Source: Selaginella moellendorffii (taxonomy: Eukaryota > Streptophyta > Lycopodiopsida > Selaginellales > Selaginellaceae). From it: DNA of 64,000 nt. The notes under the pieces are model-generated. The model was not told the origin of the DNA, did no database searches, and was given only the letters and a program-made list of their open reading frames with translations. The DNA lies in NCBI RefSeq assembly GCF_000143415.4, contig NW_003314264.1, positions 1,566,733-1,630,732 on the forward strand. Direction: 5' to 3'. Positions 43,450 through 56,085 of this stretch are shown one piece after another (position 1 is the first letter of the stretch; each line of letters opens with the position of its first letter). Made by a program: the position numbers and the translations under genes.

Positions 43450-44980
43450 TATATCAAATTCAAATACAATACTAATAACTAGTTATTTTCCAATATCTTT
43501 GATTCCTCTATGCATTTGAATGTTAAACATTAATTTCTTGAGAAAAGTGAGATTGTTATTATAGTTGTAAAGTGTTCATTTCAAATTTAAAGCCTATTTC
43601 AACTAAAGCATAAAGCTCCAAATTCATCAATTTCACCTAAATAACCAAATATATAGTTTATTTTTTGGTGTTTGGATTATTGATATTGCACAGCCCATGT
43701 GTGCAGAACTTTAGTAGGACATAACCATATGAATTGATCACATTGTTTTGGAGGATTGCCATATTGTTTTCATCTACAAAAACAATCAGCTAGAGTGTGT
43801 AAAGTTCATATAATAATTTGCTTACCACATAATATTCCTCTAATTCAAACAAAATATTTGACTGTAGAACTTGCTCTAGGTTGACATATAGCTCACTAAA
43901 TCTTATGAATATTTTGTTCTTTGACCTAGAAGTAGCTAAACTTTTAATTGCTCAAAAACATTGGTCCTCTATGTTCTATAGTTACATACTCATACCTGGG
44001 ACGGTGGAAGTTTCTTGATTGCATAGGCTCACTTACTCATTGTTTTCTTCTGATAGTTTTTAAGGTTCTCAATTGGTTTTATTGTAAATTAAATTCCAAT
44101 AGCATTTAAAGGTGATCCCATCACTTTGTGAGGTTGTAACCAAGAGGTTGTGTCAATGTTATAATAAATAAACATCTCACCAAATCTTTAAAATTATATA
44201 TATTTTATTATAACTTAGCCTTTTATATAAGAGTGCATAAAGGTCTATTGTAAGGTAGAGATACCAAATCATTCTAGAAAGTTTTATATTAAAATATGCA
44301 TTTAGAGCAACTTGTTTTCAATAGTGGGTAGCAAGTATTTTAAAACTCATTTAATAAAGAAAGAGAATTAATAAAGAAATCAATGCCTGTAGTTCTTTAT
44401 CTGAGAAATAATTAAAGTCTTTAAATGTAGAAAACAATTAAACCACTGTGCTAACTAAGTCTGTAATTCTAAACTTGTATTCCATGTAAACATTACCTTC
44501 AACCCACTAAAATGTATAAACTTGTATTACTTATTTAAATCTTCTAAAGTGTTTATACTTTTTAAACTCTAGCACAACCAATTGTGATTATCATGGCATT
44601 CACCTCAAATGCATTTCTCTATGTGTTTATGTAACTCTACTCTTAATAGAGAAAGCAACTCCTCTTTCAAATAATTAAAACTTTATTTTTGCCACCATTA
44701 TAGATAATTTTAATACTTCCTCAATTTTTTTGTGCTTCATTACTCATGAAACTGTAAAGCATTTGTGGTGTTGAAAATTTTATTTCAACTTGATATTTGT
44801 TGTTCAAAAAAGAACTTAAAATGACATTTCTTTCAAATAACTATCACCATTAAAGATTATACTCTATATAAAAGGATTTTCTAATAAAGAAAGCTTAAAT
44901 AAAGGAGTTCACAAAAATATTTTATACACTGAAGAATATTCTATTAAGGTTTTAGCTGTAATATTTTTATTAAACAGGTA
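43450..44980. repeat. Non-coding duplicated segment (unit 1; partner 61440-62954)
   Basis: Long AT-rich sequence is nearly identical to 61440-62954, with no gene seen. At about 44977 (AAACAG/GTATTT) it keeps the empty site for the inverted family A insertion at 62955. Confidence 0.8.
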
Positions 44981-45760
44981 TTTAAAAATTAGTAATTTAA
45001 GCATCTAATCTTTATGGGTAATAATTGCTATTTGATAGATTTTTTCATTATCACCTAATTTAGAATTTAAATTATTATTTTAATATCTAATAATTAGTAC
45101 TTATACTAAATATTAAACTTATATATCTATATTATGTTTTCATTACATTTTTAGTGTAATTATTAAAAAATTCCCTATATTGTTTTCTCATAGATAAAAT
45201 TTATTTTAATTTTAAATACAATATCAATATCTTTTTTTTCACCTCATATTCAGATGTTATAATGAATCCAGAAATTAAAATTTGGATCCATCCTATGCAA
45301 ATGATAAAATATTCTAGAATTTTAACATTTAAAGAATTATGTTTAATTGCAACTTTGTTGTAAAGCTTTCTATTTACAGTATCACTTCCATAACTGAGAA
45401 TTATATACTCGTGCTGATGGTATTGCTGTTTGATGTTGATCTTTTACTTTTAATTATAATGCTTTTGAGTATGTTGTCTTTGCTTTCTTTGACCAAGTAT
45501 TTGTAATCTCATACATTTGTTGTTTCTTGTCTACTAATATGAAATTAAGAAATATTTAAAGAACTTGAATTGTAATTATAAAGTTTGTATATATGTACAA
45601 GGCATGGTTGAAAGAAGAATATAACATCTAAGCTACAATAAAATCTTGGAGAAAATTAAGTCCCATATATACTAATGAAAAAATTCTATATACTAACATA
45701 AATACGTTTGTGAATAGGCTTATGTAGATTTAAACTCACCAAAAACTATAAATCTATAAT
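44981..45760. other. AT-rich end of unit 1
   Basis: No gene was seen. The sequence is not represented elsewhere in the window because the unit 2 counterpart lies beyond the family A insertion at the right edge. Confidence 0.5.
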
Positions 45761-46020
45761 TTGTTTGCATAAGCAAACCTGTAGCAGTATTGACTATATT
45801 TAAATATGCTTGGAGATTCTAGGATATTTTAATAGCTAATAGTTGTTGTTCATTTAGATTAATCTTTCTATTTATAATTTATAATCTTTCCTAAACACTT
45901 TCTAGTATATTCTTGTTTATTCTACTAATTGAATAATATTAATCTTGACTCATAAATTATAAATATGTTTATAACCATTGATCAATTAAAATACTCAATG
46001 AATGATACTAAGTATTGTCT
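45761..46020 (+). mobile_element. MITE-like family C element on the tandem-duplication junction
   Basis: It starts TTGTTTGCATAAGCAAACC, a variant of the family C palindrome, and continues through the unit 2 start at 45802. Unit 1 begins inside the same element at 33875. Confidence 0.6.
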
Positions 46021-46037
46021 CTCATATTTTTTATCCT

Positions 46038-46490
46038 TCACCATGGTGTGCCAGCTAAGATCCTTTTGCGTCTTTTCAGGTACCATCTTTGTTTGGGTTT
46101 CATGGACGGCTCCGTCAACCTTGCATCACACTCTTTCCTTGCAAAGTTTACCAACCTCCCGAGAAAAGCTTTTCTCTCGTTGAGCAAGCATGCTGAGTAG
46201 TGGATTCCATCCAAATTTCTCTCCCAGATCTGTGAGTGGAGCCTCTTCTCTGCTAAGTCACTGTGTGCCTTGAGCGCCACCATGAAAGTCTGAGCGTTTG
46301 GCTGCTGGCTTGCTCATAGCACTCAAGAGCAAAGGTTGTTCTCAGCATATCCCAGGAAACAATGTTTTGCTACACCATGCAAAGTCTCAGCGTTTGGAGG
46401 CAGGCCAGCTTCTCGTTGCATCTGATAGAAGACGTGCTGTCCCATGATGATCGTGTTCCAGGCAACCAACGTCATGTTTATTTGTCCTCC
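46038..46490 (-). pseudogene. PPR-like gene remnant (unit 2)
   Basis: Near-identical copy of 34111-34560, with the same broken PPR blocks (for example the KAHSDLAEKRLHSQIWE stretch). Confidence 0.45.
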
Positions 46491-47059
46491 TGAACACTTC
46501 TGATGCTTCCACGAGGCTGCTTACAACGAATTTGAATTTGCGAGGTAGACCAACCTATCCTGTTCTTCGTCCCATCCTGTTGAACAACCTGTGTTGCAAG
46601 CCGCAGTGTAGACTTCGACCATACTTTCACAATTGCACTTGCTTGAATGATGCTCTTGACTCTGGAGAAACTTATCTGGCCGCTATGCCCTGCACTGCTT
46701 CTTCTCATCGGAGCGCCTGCAAGAACACAGAGCAAAAGTAGTACGTTACCTTTTCTCAAACCTTTCGTCTCAAGAAACTTCTCTGGCCTTTGGAGGTGCA
46801 CTAACGTCTGCTCCCCCGTCACTCTAGAGGATAGCTCAGTCAAATCGAAACTTGGTAGTTTCTTGCTCTATTTTCCAGTCCATGTTCCAAGCCACCTGTG
46901 CAATAACTTCCAAGTCTGGTGACTTCCACCAGTTGACCCTTGTATGTGATCTTCACTGTCCGTGAGCAAGAGCCTGCTGTCTTCTTGCTCTGCAACTTCA
47001 TCTCCTTGAAGATTGTTTGTACACAATCTTCCATGTGACAACGCATGCACTGTGCTGAC

Positions 47060-47797
47060 TTACGCGTCACTGCCAGTGTTGGCAGGACACTTTGAGGAGA
47101 ATCCTAGAGTGCCATTGCTGTGTGAACCACGAGTGTGAGCTTCCAGCTGTTTCTTCTCAGTCGGAGGATCGTCCACCACAACTTCGATCTGCCACCCGGG
47201 ATCCTGAAAGATCACATTACTGCGCTGCTTCCTTCGAGATAACATCCATCGCACGAGCAAAAAGCACGCGAGCAGCACCAAGATCGCAACCAAAACCCAG
47301 AGAAGAAGCTGGAGCAGCGACCACGGCGTCCTCCGAACCACTGTAACTACTGCTGCGGGTGTTGGTGTGGCCACTGCTGCGTCGTGACTGTCGCGACGAC
47401 GGTGGTGGTGGTGGTGGTGGTGGTGGTGGTTGTGGCGTCCTCCATGGTGGTGACCATGGTGATGGTGGTGAACAACCAGAGGAGCTCCATCACTGTGATG
47501 ATGATGGTACACTGCTGCTGCTGGAGCTGGATGGTGGTGGCGAGCATGATCGAGGATAGCAGGCGCTGGAGCTAGGTGAGCAGGGTGGCCGTGAGCAGGG
47601 TGAACGAAAGCAGCTGGCGCTGGGGCTCGATCTTGAAGAACTGGAGCTAAAGCTGGCGCTGGCTCGTGGCCTTGGTGTCCATGGTGGTGTGCTGGATGTG
47701 CTGGAGCTCGTGGGTGTGAAGCTCGGTGATGGCCGCCATGCCAGGGCGCTTGAGCTCGGCGGGCAAGCATTGGGGCGGCGTGAGTGCCAGAGACCAT
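47060..47797 (-). CDS. His/Pro/Ala-rich single-pass membrane protein (unit 2)
   Basis: This intact 245-codon paralogue of 35145-35903 has the same ATG context, membrane helix (WSLLQLLLWVLVAILVLLAC), RRKQR and C-terminal tail. Differences are mostly in-frame. Two short deletions lie in the Ala/Pro-rich N-terminal part (near residues 30 and 55), the His run is longer (ten instead of seven), and a few residues differ (for example LVRW for LGRW after the helix). Indels in multiples of three inside the coding part mildly support that it is translated. Family and function are unknown. Confidence 0.55.
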   Translation of the reverse strand: MVSGTHAAPMLARRAQAPWHGGHHRASHPRAPAHPAHHHGHQGHEPAPALAPVLQDRAPAPAAFVHPAHGHPAHLAPAPAILDHARHHHPAPAAAVYHHHHSDGAPLVVHHHHHGHHHGGRHNHHHHHHHHHRRRDSHDAAVATPTPAAVVTVVRRTPWSLLQLLLWVLVAILVLLACFLLVRWMLSRRKQRSNVIFQDPGWQIEVVVDDPPTEKKQLEAHTRGSHSNGTLGFSSKCPANTGSDA

Positions 47798-47901
47798 GGC
47801 TTACCTGACGAGAGCTTCGACAATAAAAAAATCCAAGCAAGAAAGATTATAACCTAACCCTTGACTTAGAAAAACTTTTGGCTTTGTGAAAAAAAAAAAC
47901 G

Positions 47902-48432
47902 CACTAACATAACCTTAACCTAGTTAAAAACAATTTTAGGTAATTGATATAAAATTACAGTTAAAACCAGATAAAAATGCCATTAAAAACTATCATAGTG
48001 AGGGAAAATTCAAGCTTCCCTCAATAAACTCATAATAAAAAGATATATGTATGATCAAAATACATAAAATCAAGGAGTTAGGATGTCATCTGATATATTT
48101 ATCTACCTCTAATTTACCTCTAGAAATGTGATATCTAAGAATAAAAAATTAAAAAAAAACAAGGGAAACACCAAGTTTTAAATATAAGTTTCAATGTGGC
48201 TTTTAACTTCAATGTAGAAGATCATATTGACTAGTGTATAACATCAATTCTCTAAGAACCAAAAATATAAAACATAACGAAAACTATATAATTTTAATGT
48301 ATCTAGATTATTTAGATCTACAATCATTGCATTTATAAATCTTTTCAAGATGTAGTCATTCACACAATATCCTTTATAAGAATTCTATCTTTATACTTAT
48401 TCGGTTTAAGTACACTAGAGATAGTAAACTCG
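47902..48432. other. Unit 2-specific insertion of about 530 bp
   Basis: Unit 1 reads straight from the poly-A/ACG at 36004 to CTGGTGACGCTG, whereas unit 2 has AT-rich non-coding sequence between the matching flanks. No terminal repeats or target duplication were recognised. It could be an insertion in unit 2 or a deletion in unit 1. Confidence 0.65.
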
Positions 48433-48860
48433 AGAGCTAGTGACGCTGTGGATTGTCAGCAAGGGTGCCATCGGGCTTGAGCATGCCAAAGAGCCAAAAC
48501 CTAGATGTGAACAGCGATTTAATCTCACAATCACGAAATGCTCTAGGTACAAATATTTCAAAAAGAGAAAACAACTTTAATTTGATGGCAACTCCTTTTT
48601 AGGCTCAATCCTAATGTAGTGAACAAAACTTTTTTACTCGCTTTTCAAACCTCTGGAAACTTGGCACTCATTGAATGCAAGTCATGGTGGAGACACAAGC
48701 CATCAGCGTGCACAAACTACTTCCTTTTGAAAAAAAGTGGGAAAAAGAAACACAAGATAAATGTCTATCCATTGCTGTTAACTGTGCAACATCCATCCAT
48801 AGCTCCCTCAACACCAGTAAAATCGGTCAAAACAGGAATGAACCAATAATCAAACATATT

Positions 48861-48933
48861 TGGAGATACTGGGTATTGATCCCGGTGCCTCTCGCATGCT
48901 AAGCGAGTGCTCTACCATCTGAGCTACATCCCC
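48861..48933 (-). tRNA. tRNA-Ala (AGC), unit 2, possibly decaying
   Basis: Copy of 36438-36510 with two further changes. The T loop reads ATCAATA instead of ATCGATA, which weakens the B box, and one base differs in the stretch before the anticodon stem (GAGCAC for GAGCGC). The anticodon AGC is kept. These are G-to-A changes at CG sites and suggest methylation-driven decay. Confidence 0.65.
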
Positions 48934-49790
48934 TTAGCAAAGAAAGGGGAATGCTAATCTTTTCTCTTTACCATTCTAATACTCATCCTTGGAGATTCTG
49001 GCATCTTTTGTTGCATTTCAAGAGCCTTTTGAGTGATGAGCTTTGGAAAGACCACCATGTCCAGCAGGTTTCTATAGGCAAGCAGCTGCATCTGCAGGCA
49101 ACCATAAAGAATGTTACTAATGTTTATAATAATAATACATAATATAGTAATAGTTTTCACAAGAGGAGGACGAAAAGAGAGTGTTATTCAAGAGGATGAG
49201 TAAAGCAATACAAATCAATTGGTTAAACACTAATATTATTTGGTATTTTGGTTTGCTAGTAAACATATTTAGCTACATAATTGTATAGCTAAAAGTTTTT
49301 TAAAATGAGTAACTTTTTTTTCTTACAAAATTTCAAAATTGGAAACGTCACCTTTACATTCTTTCAAAGTTTAAATGCATTTGCTTTTGGTGTCTCATAG
49401 CCTCTGAACAAACAAATAGAGATATTGGGCACGCTTGATCAATTCAAAGAAACTATATATTAAAAGCTTACTAGGTGATGGATTTTGATTCAAGGTGGCC
49501 TCTCTCCATTCCTTGTATTCTAAGCATGTTGTCCTACCTGGATCTTGTATAAAAACCAAACTAATGCCTTTAAAACTTGTAAGTTGTAACAAGGAAATCA
49601 ATGCCTTCCTATTGACCTCAAAACTTAATGTACTTCTAAGCATGTCTGCTAATAAAGAGAGCCAGCTCAACAAAAGAAGTCATTGAGAAAATTTTAAAAA
49701 TATTTTGGTACGCTAAAGAATATTTTCGTAATGTTTTAGTGGCAAACATGTATTTTAAACAAAATAGTAATTTAAATAATATCTAGATCT

Positions 49791-49932
49791 TGTGAGGTCC
49801 AAGTGTACGACTACAATGCCGTATACTAATATTAGTGTAATGGGACCACTCGCTCCTATATATAAATTAGGGTTTTTGGGTTAATTAATATGCATATTTT
49901 CTATATCCCTTTCCATATTCCACACATTCACA
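49791..49932 (+). repeat. Family A 5' LTR (unit 2, old copy)
   Basis: Twin of 37325-37466, TGTGAG to TTCACA with the same internal deletion. ATCT precedes it. Confidence 0.85.
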
Positions 49933-50344
49933 TTGGTGGAGATATAAGGCACTTTTAATTATTTTTGAAAAGTGCTTGAATTTGGGATTTTGGTCTAAAT
50001 GTAACTTTTACATTATCCAAATCTAGCTTTTTTCATTTCCTTTCTTTTGTTTTTTCTTTTCAAGATTTAGTTTTTTGCATTGTCTAGATCTCCCTTTCCT
50101 TTTAGCCTTTTTTCATCTCTCTTCTTTTTCTCTTTTCTTTTCATTCATCTTGATGGCAGATCAGCAATCTCTTCCTCCTTTGACTCTAGAGTAGCAATTG
50201 GTACAATTGCTTGATGCTATGTGATTGTAATTGAACAACCAAACTTATAGCACGTAGTACAACTCCTCCTGTTCTTGGTGCCAATCCTTGCATTTAGCCG
50301 GAGTTCTTTCACGGGAATCCTAGGGATGATGTGTACTATTGATT

Positions 50345-50518
50345 TGATCACTTCACGGTGATTGCCATATATCATTCTTGGGATAATGCTTCACGTTTGC
50401 GTGAGTTTCCCACATATCTTCAAGGGACGGCATTAGAATGGTACAATGGTTTAAGCACAGCCACTTGTAGGGATTGGAGTGTTCTTTTGGACGTCTTTAA
50501 ACATGGATTTGGACATGT
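50345..50518 (+). pseudogene. Family A gag fragment (old copy)
   Basis: It reads EFPTYLQGTALEWYNGLSTA as in the intact gag at about 57081, then joins inverted family B sequence at about 50518. Confidence 0.75.
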
Positions 50519-50632
50519 TGACATAACACATTTCCGCAAGTCCCAAATGACTTACCCAATCGGTCTGGTCTCTCAAGATATAGCATCGCAAATAATCCTC
50601 CAGTTGCCTATTTACCCTTTCCGTTTGTCCGT

Positions 50633-50669
50633 CTGTCAAGAAATGTTAGTGCCATCAAACTTGACTTAC
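50633..50669 (-). other. Intron-like insert in family B integrase (B2)
   Basis: On the minus strand it runs GTAAGTCAAG to CTTGACAG, 37 bp with CACTAAC. The 3' half is the same as in B1 but the 5' half differs and the upstream integrase exon is deleted. Confidence 0.45.
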
Positions 50670-52570
50670 ATCCTCATTTGCTTGTAATAAATGAGTCTGT
50701 TGCGTTCTGCATAGCCCGTTTTCTCTTCCGTTGGCAGCTCACCTCTCTAATGAGCTTCCCGTGCCTCTAGATTCCTCAGCAACACTTCTTGTGCTAGACC
50801 ATCGTTCTCATATGCTGTCCGTACATCATCCCAAAAGGTTGCTGTCGCACTGGATATCACTAACTTCAAGCTTGCTTTTCGACTTAGCGCATCTGCCACA
50901 ATGTTGCTCTTCCCAGGCTTGTACAAAATCTCGCAATCAAACTCAACCAAAGCATTGGCCCACTGACCCTATTTCCCTCTCAGGTCGTGCTGTGTCAAGA
51001 AGTGTTTTGTTGCCACATTGTCCGTGTAAACCTTGAAGTGTCTCTCAAGGTAGTGTTGCCACTCCTTAAGCGCCTTGACCACCACAAACAATTCCTTCTC
51101 ATGGGCAGGCCACTTTCGTTGAGCTTTGTCCAACTTCTTCGAGAAGAACGCTACTGGATGGTTGTTTTGCTTTAAAACTGCGCCTAACACAAAATCTGAA
51201 GCATTCATTTCTACCTCAAAGTCCTTACCAAAGTTTGGTAATGCCAACATGGGAGCTTTCTTCAACTTCCCTTTGAGGTGGATAAATGCCACCTCGCATT
51301 CTGCTGTCCATACTATCTTCCCTTTTCCTGTTTGGTCCGTTAAGGTCAGGGTTACTCTCAAATAGTGTTTGATAAACTTTCAATAGTAGTTGTATAGCCC
51401 CAAGAATGCCCTTAACTCATTCGATGGTCGCTCCTAATCCTAGATTGCTTAGACCTTCTCAGGGTCCACCTTGAGCCCGTCTTTGCCCACCACATGCCCA
51501 AAAAACTTTACTTGTTGTTGAGCAAAGTCACATTTGCTCTGTTTAGCATACAGCTGGTGTTCCCTTAGTTTCTCAAACACCTTCGTCAAGTGTTCAGTAT
51601 GCTCCTTTAGCGTTTCGCTATAGATTAGGATGTCGTCAATATAGATGATGACAAAGTGATCTAGATAGGGTACAAAGATGTGGTTCATCAACGCCAAAAA
51701 CGTTACCGGTGCATTGCATAGCCTGAAGGGCATCACCAGAAACTCAAAGCTCCCATACCTTGTTTGACAGGTTGTCTTCTCAACATCTTCCTCTGCTACC
51801 CTGATCTAGTAGTATCCTGACTTTAGGTCAATCCTCGAGAAGTATTTTGCCTTTCCTAACCTATCGAACAGGTCCTCAATCCTTAGCAAAGGGTACTTGT
51901 TCTTCTTGGTATACTTGTTGAGCAACCGGTAGTCTATGCACATGCGCATAGATCCATCTTTCTTTTTCACAAATAACACTAGCGCCCCATACGACGACTT
52001 GCTCAAGCTAATATACCCTTTGTCCACCAACTCCTATAGTTGGCATTTGAGCTCTTCGAGTTCCTTTTCATTCAAACGATAGGGTGGATGAACCACCGCC
52101 TCAGCACCCTCGACCAGCTCAATTTTATGTTCTATCAGTCGTGCGGGGGGCAACCCTACCGATAGCTCCTCTAGCATGGTATCCTAGAATTGGTCCAACA
52201 CCCGCTGGATCATTAAAGGTACTTCTTCCATTCCTGTCTTTTTGTCATTTTTCACTGAGAGTAAGGATAGAAATGCTGCCTTGGTTCCTTTAGTGAGTTG
52301 TCCTCTCGTGAACATTAGGTTTAAGCAGGAATCTTTGGCCTTGCATTGCCTTACCTTTAGATCCTGGTCCTCCACCTTAGATCTCCTTCCTTGGGCATTC
52401 ACTAGTACCACAAGGTTCCTACCTTGTCCATGCAGGGCTACCACAAACCGATTGAACCAATCCATCCCGAAGATCACATTAAATCCTGCCATGTCCAACA
52501 CGGTGAAATCCATATTTACTTTCCATGTCCCTATTTTAACTCTCGTTTGTCAAAGTACCTCATTGGTGCT

Positions 52571-53591
52571 TTAGCTACCTTGAACAAACTCTATAGTCCT
52601 TGATTCGCCCAGCCGCTGCATTGTTAGTCTGGCTTGCCGGACTATGTCTGCAGCCACAAAATTATCCGAAGCACCCGTGTCAATAAGGATTTTAACAAAG
52701 CTACCTTCAATCTTCCCTCGAAGGGCTAGTAGACATCGCAAACGACTCTCTACCAAAGTTGCTCGTGTAATGAGTAACTTTGAGCTAGGGACTGGATCAT
52801 ATACCTCAATTTGGATTTCACTCGACTTAATGGCCATATTGGCTTTGGCTTTTTTCGGGTAGGGACATTCTCTCGAAAAGTGTCCCGCTTCACCACAGGT
52901 GTAGCATATGTTATTTCCCACATTGCTAAACAACTTGACCTTCTTATCCGTGGGTTTGTCTCTTTTTTCTTGACTCCCCCACGTACTCGCTCGCTGGCCA
53001 CCGGATCTGCCTTTCCGGAACCCCAAGGACTCATTCTTAGAGAAACTCTTCTTGAATTTCCCTTTGATATATGTTCCCCTTGGTTTGGCCCCTTTGCTAA
53101 ACGTGGACCCTGACACCGTCATGTTCCCCTTTCGCAGGTTATCGTTGAAATGCACCTTGATAGCTGCATCCAACGCTTCTTTGTAATTAGTCGGGTTCCA
53201 ACGCATTAACCTCGCCGCAAGCCCAGGTTTGCAAGCCTGATATGAAGGTATGGAAAACATCCATATCACCCATATCTGTGACTAGTATCCTCTTTGCTAT
53301 AAATCCATTCACATACTCTTGAATGGTTCCGGTCTGCTTCAACCTACTCAGCCCATCCCTTAAGTGCAGAGAAGCATTCAGAGGAACGTATGTTGCGCGG
53401 ATCCTTGCCTTCATCATTTCCCAAGTGGCCATCGGTCCTTCGTTGGCCTCCATCGTTCTCCACCAAGACTTGGCATTATCTGCCAAGTATGGTTTTGCAC
53501 ATGGGACCTTCTCCGAGCTCGGTAACCGCAACGCTCGGAAGTAGTCCTCTATATCGTAAAACCAATCCTCCACCACCTTATAGTCGTTCAC
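52571..53591 (-). pseudogene. Family B gag and protease (B2)
   Basis: Better preserved than B1. Two overlapping frames (53591-53187 and 53269-52571) cover the capsid (AKSWWRTMEANEGPMATWEM), the CCHC knuckle and the protease (ILIDTGASDNFVAADIV). At least one frameshift near 53210 separates the halves, and the N-terminal part (53600-54005) has stops. Confidence 0.7.
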
Positions 53592-54064
53592 TCCTTTGAA
53601 GACCGGTGGGGGCTTTGGTTTGTACTTGGGAACTGCCTAAGGGACTGATTCCACTTCGGTCTGTTCAACCTTGTATGGTTTTGCCTCAATCCCTATTGAA
53701 GGGTCTGCACCTTCTGCGCTACCAGCATCCGCAGTCTTTTGCTTTTTCTTCCGCTTCTCGTCATGCTTTAGCTTGCACACGAGAGTCTCCAACAGGGCAT
53801 TGGTCTATGCCAATTGTCCTTCTAGAACGTCCAATCAAGCCTTAGACGATTGAACCTCGCCATCGAACTCCTGTTTGGAAGTTTCCTCACTGGAGTCCTC
53901 CTCATGCAAGGATTCCTCATCCATAGCCTTTTGTTCGACTGGAGGCTCCAGCTCTGGTGGAGGTTTTATCTCCGCCTTGGTTCGTTTCTGCTCTGCCTTT
54001 GCCATCTCCCAGCAATCCGCCTCTATCCTTTGCTAGAATTGAGGAAAAGGCTCCAATACCAAAT

Positions 54065-54483
54065 TGTAAGCCACAAAATTTTCCTTTCCAATTTGCCAGC
54101 TTACCTCGTCTATCCGACTGACACTGCCTTGGCTTTTGCTAAATTTCTTCGCGAAGGTTCCCGCTTATTGTACCAGCTCCTACTTGGTCCTACTTGGTTT
54201 CAACTACTCACTACATGAGCAACAAAGTGTTAGCCATCCATCCACGGATTCCCAAATCTCTCCCAATCCCCCTCCTCGGGTTAGAATGGACTTAAGGTTC
54301 GGCTATACTCCCCGCAGGCATAAGTAGCCAAGCACACCAAGCTTCCAGGTTCTTAACATCCCTTGGTACAACAAGATCTGATCATGGGACCCTCTAAATC
54401 CCAAGCCTTAGGTGCAACACTTGCTTCGGGACGCCGGGGCGAAACACCGTGGCCTAACCCCCCGGTTTGGGTTTTTTAAACTT

Positions 54484-54514
<31 letters not shown>

Positions 54515-55018
54515 CACTTCTATCCCAAAGGGAAGGCCCAAGCCCCTAGGAAGGGCGAGGACCAATGAGCCACAAGGTACTCAAGTGGGGCACCACTCCA
54601 CATGAGCCAGGAGCACTGCAATTGGTTTCCCTTTCGGGAGTGGGAGCTATTCTTGAGCACTTCCTTGGGTGGCCCCTCCGGCACCACCCAAGTCCATGCT
54701 CACTCCCACCCAAGGCCCCTCGGCCCCAATCTCAACCTCAAGTCAGTTTGGAAGCACCACTGGAGAGTTCCTTCAAGACTGGTTCCTAGACCTCACTATC
54801 CCTACTATACTTTTGGAACCCCCTGTAGCCTCCCCCCCCTACGCTTTGGGCTTTCACCCTTTGACCTGTATTAGTACTCGAACTCGGTCTTGAACTCGAT
54901 CTCAGACCCGACTTCGGACTCGGTCTCGGACCCGATTCGGATCTCGGACTCTGTCTCGAACTCGGTCTCAAACTCGGTCTTGAACTCAGTCTCTGATTCG
55001 GCCTCGGAATTGATCTCG
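54065..55018 (-). repeat. Family B LTR, truncated (B2)
   Basis: It matches 38070-39005 in reverse and ends inside the hexamer minisatellite. It contains a run of 30 C (54486-54515) not present in B1. Confidence 0.75.
54486..54515 (-). repeat. Homopolymer tract (30 C on +, 30 G on -)
   Basis: It sits within the B2 LTR where B1 has ordinary sequence (about 38580). It could form G-quadruplex structure or could be a sequencing or assembly artefact. Confidence 0.85.
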
Positions 55019-56085
55019 GATATGTACCCTCTTCCTCACATTGCTGATATCTTGAATTGTCTCGGGTGAAGTCGTTGGTTCACCAAGCTAGATCTTGCTT
55101 TTGGTTATTGACAAGTATTAATGGCCAAAGAAGATATTCCTAAGACTGCTTTTTGTACACTATTTGGTTTGTATGAGTTCTTGGTGATGCCATTTGGTTT
55201 GAACAATGCTACTGCAACTTTTCAGTGGATGATGGATGAGGTTCTTTATGATATTGCTGACTTCATTAATGATGTTTTGATCCACTCGGAGGGGATGTAG
55301 GAGGAGCATATTTATAATGTTTGTAAAGTGTTGGATCAACTACGGGAAATCATTGGTTTAAAGCTGAAGCGGTCCAAGTGCGTGTTTGGGTTCAAGGACA
55401 TGACTTATCTTGGGTATTGTATTTCTCGTGAGGGTTTGCAAGTTGATCCTAACAAACTTATGGCTATTCTAAAGTTCCCTACTCCAAAGTGTGTGAATGA
55501 TATGTAGCATTTTTTGGGCAAGGTGCAGTATTCTGGTCGTTTTGTGGATCATCTTTTTGATCGCATTGCACCATTGCAAGTGTTGTTGAACTCATCAACG
55601 TCATCTTCCATCTGGTCTCCGGATTGTGAGCGACCGTTCGTGGATCTCAAAGAGTTATTGACAACTCCTTCGGTTTTGACATATCTTGACTATACTCAAC
55701 ATTTTATTTTACACGTGGATGTTTTTAATATTGGTCTTGGAAGTGTGTTGATGCAAGAGAGCCTAATTATGCCTAGTAAGTGCCATCCCATTGCATATAT
55801 AAGCCATACATTACAATTAGCAGAGGTGAATTACTCCATGATAGAGAAGGAGTGTTTAATAGCAGTTTGGGGTTTTAAAAAACTTCATGCATATCTACAT
55901 GGTCTCCAGATTCTAAAGGTGATCATGCTGTTATTACTTCATTATTGAAGTGAAAGAACTTGGTTGGTTGTATTGCTCAATGGGGTTTGAAGCTTTAAAT
56001 ATATGATTTTGATGTTGTTTATCACCCAAGGAGTTTTATGGCTAATGCTGATGCCTTTTCTCAAGATTCATACAAAAGGATAAAA
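55018..56085 (+). pseudogene. Family A RT/RNase H remnant (old copy)
   Basis: It follows the intact pol from the TADLLDRLG region through FINDVLIHSEG (about 55263; FIDDVLIHSEG in the intact copy) to RNase H (LHVDVFNIGLGSVLMQESLI, about 55712-55770). Stops occur in several places, and it ends near 56085 with a jump to the extreme 3' end of pol. Confidence 0.75.

Larger units (their letters stand above)
33875..45801. repeat. Tandem duplication, unit 1
   Basis: Starting at AAATATGCTTGGAG this 11.9-kb block is repeated from 45802. 33875-37854 matches 45802-50300 nearly base for base apart from small indels and one insertion of about 530 bp, and 43450-44980 matches 61440-62954. Insertions differ between units. 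Unit 1 begins inside a family C MITE whose complete form lies on the junction at 45761. Confidence 0.85.
50519..55018 (-). mobile_element. Family B retrotransposon (copy B2, inverted, truncated at both ends)
   Basis: On the minus strand: LTR (55018-54065, lacking its start), primer-site remnant TGGTATTGGAGC, gag (53591-52571 region, with CYTCGEAGHFSREC at about 52880-52921), protease DTGASDNFVAA, RT with IYIDDILIYSETL (about 51630), RNase H (51361-50969), then a jump over part of integrase to the intron-like insert and the ..TDWVSHLGLAEMCY.. block (about 50550). It has fewer stops than B1 but is still non-functional. The integrase catalytic core is largely deleted between about 50670 and the preceding block. 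Confidence 0.8.
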
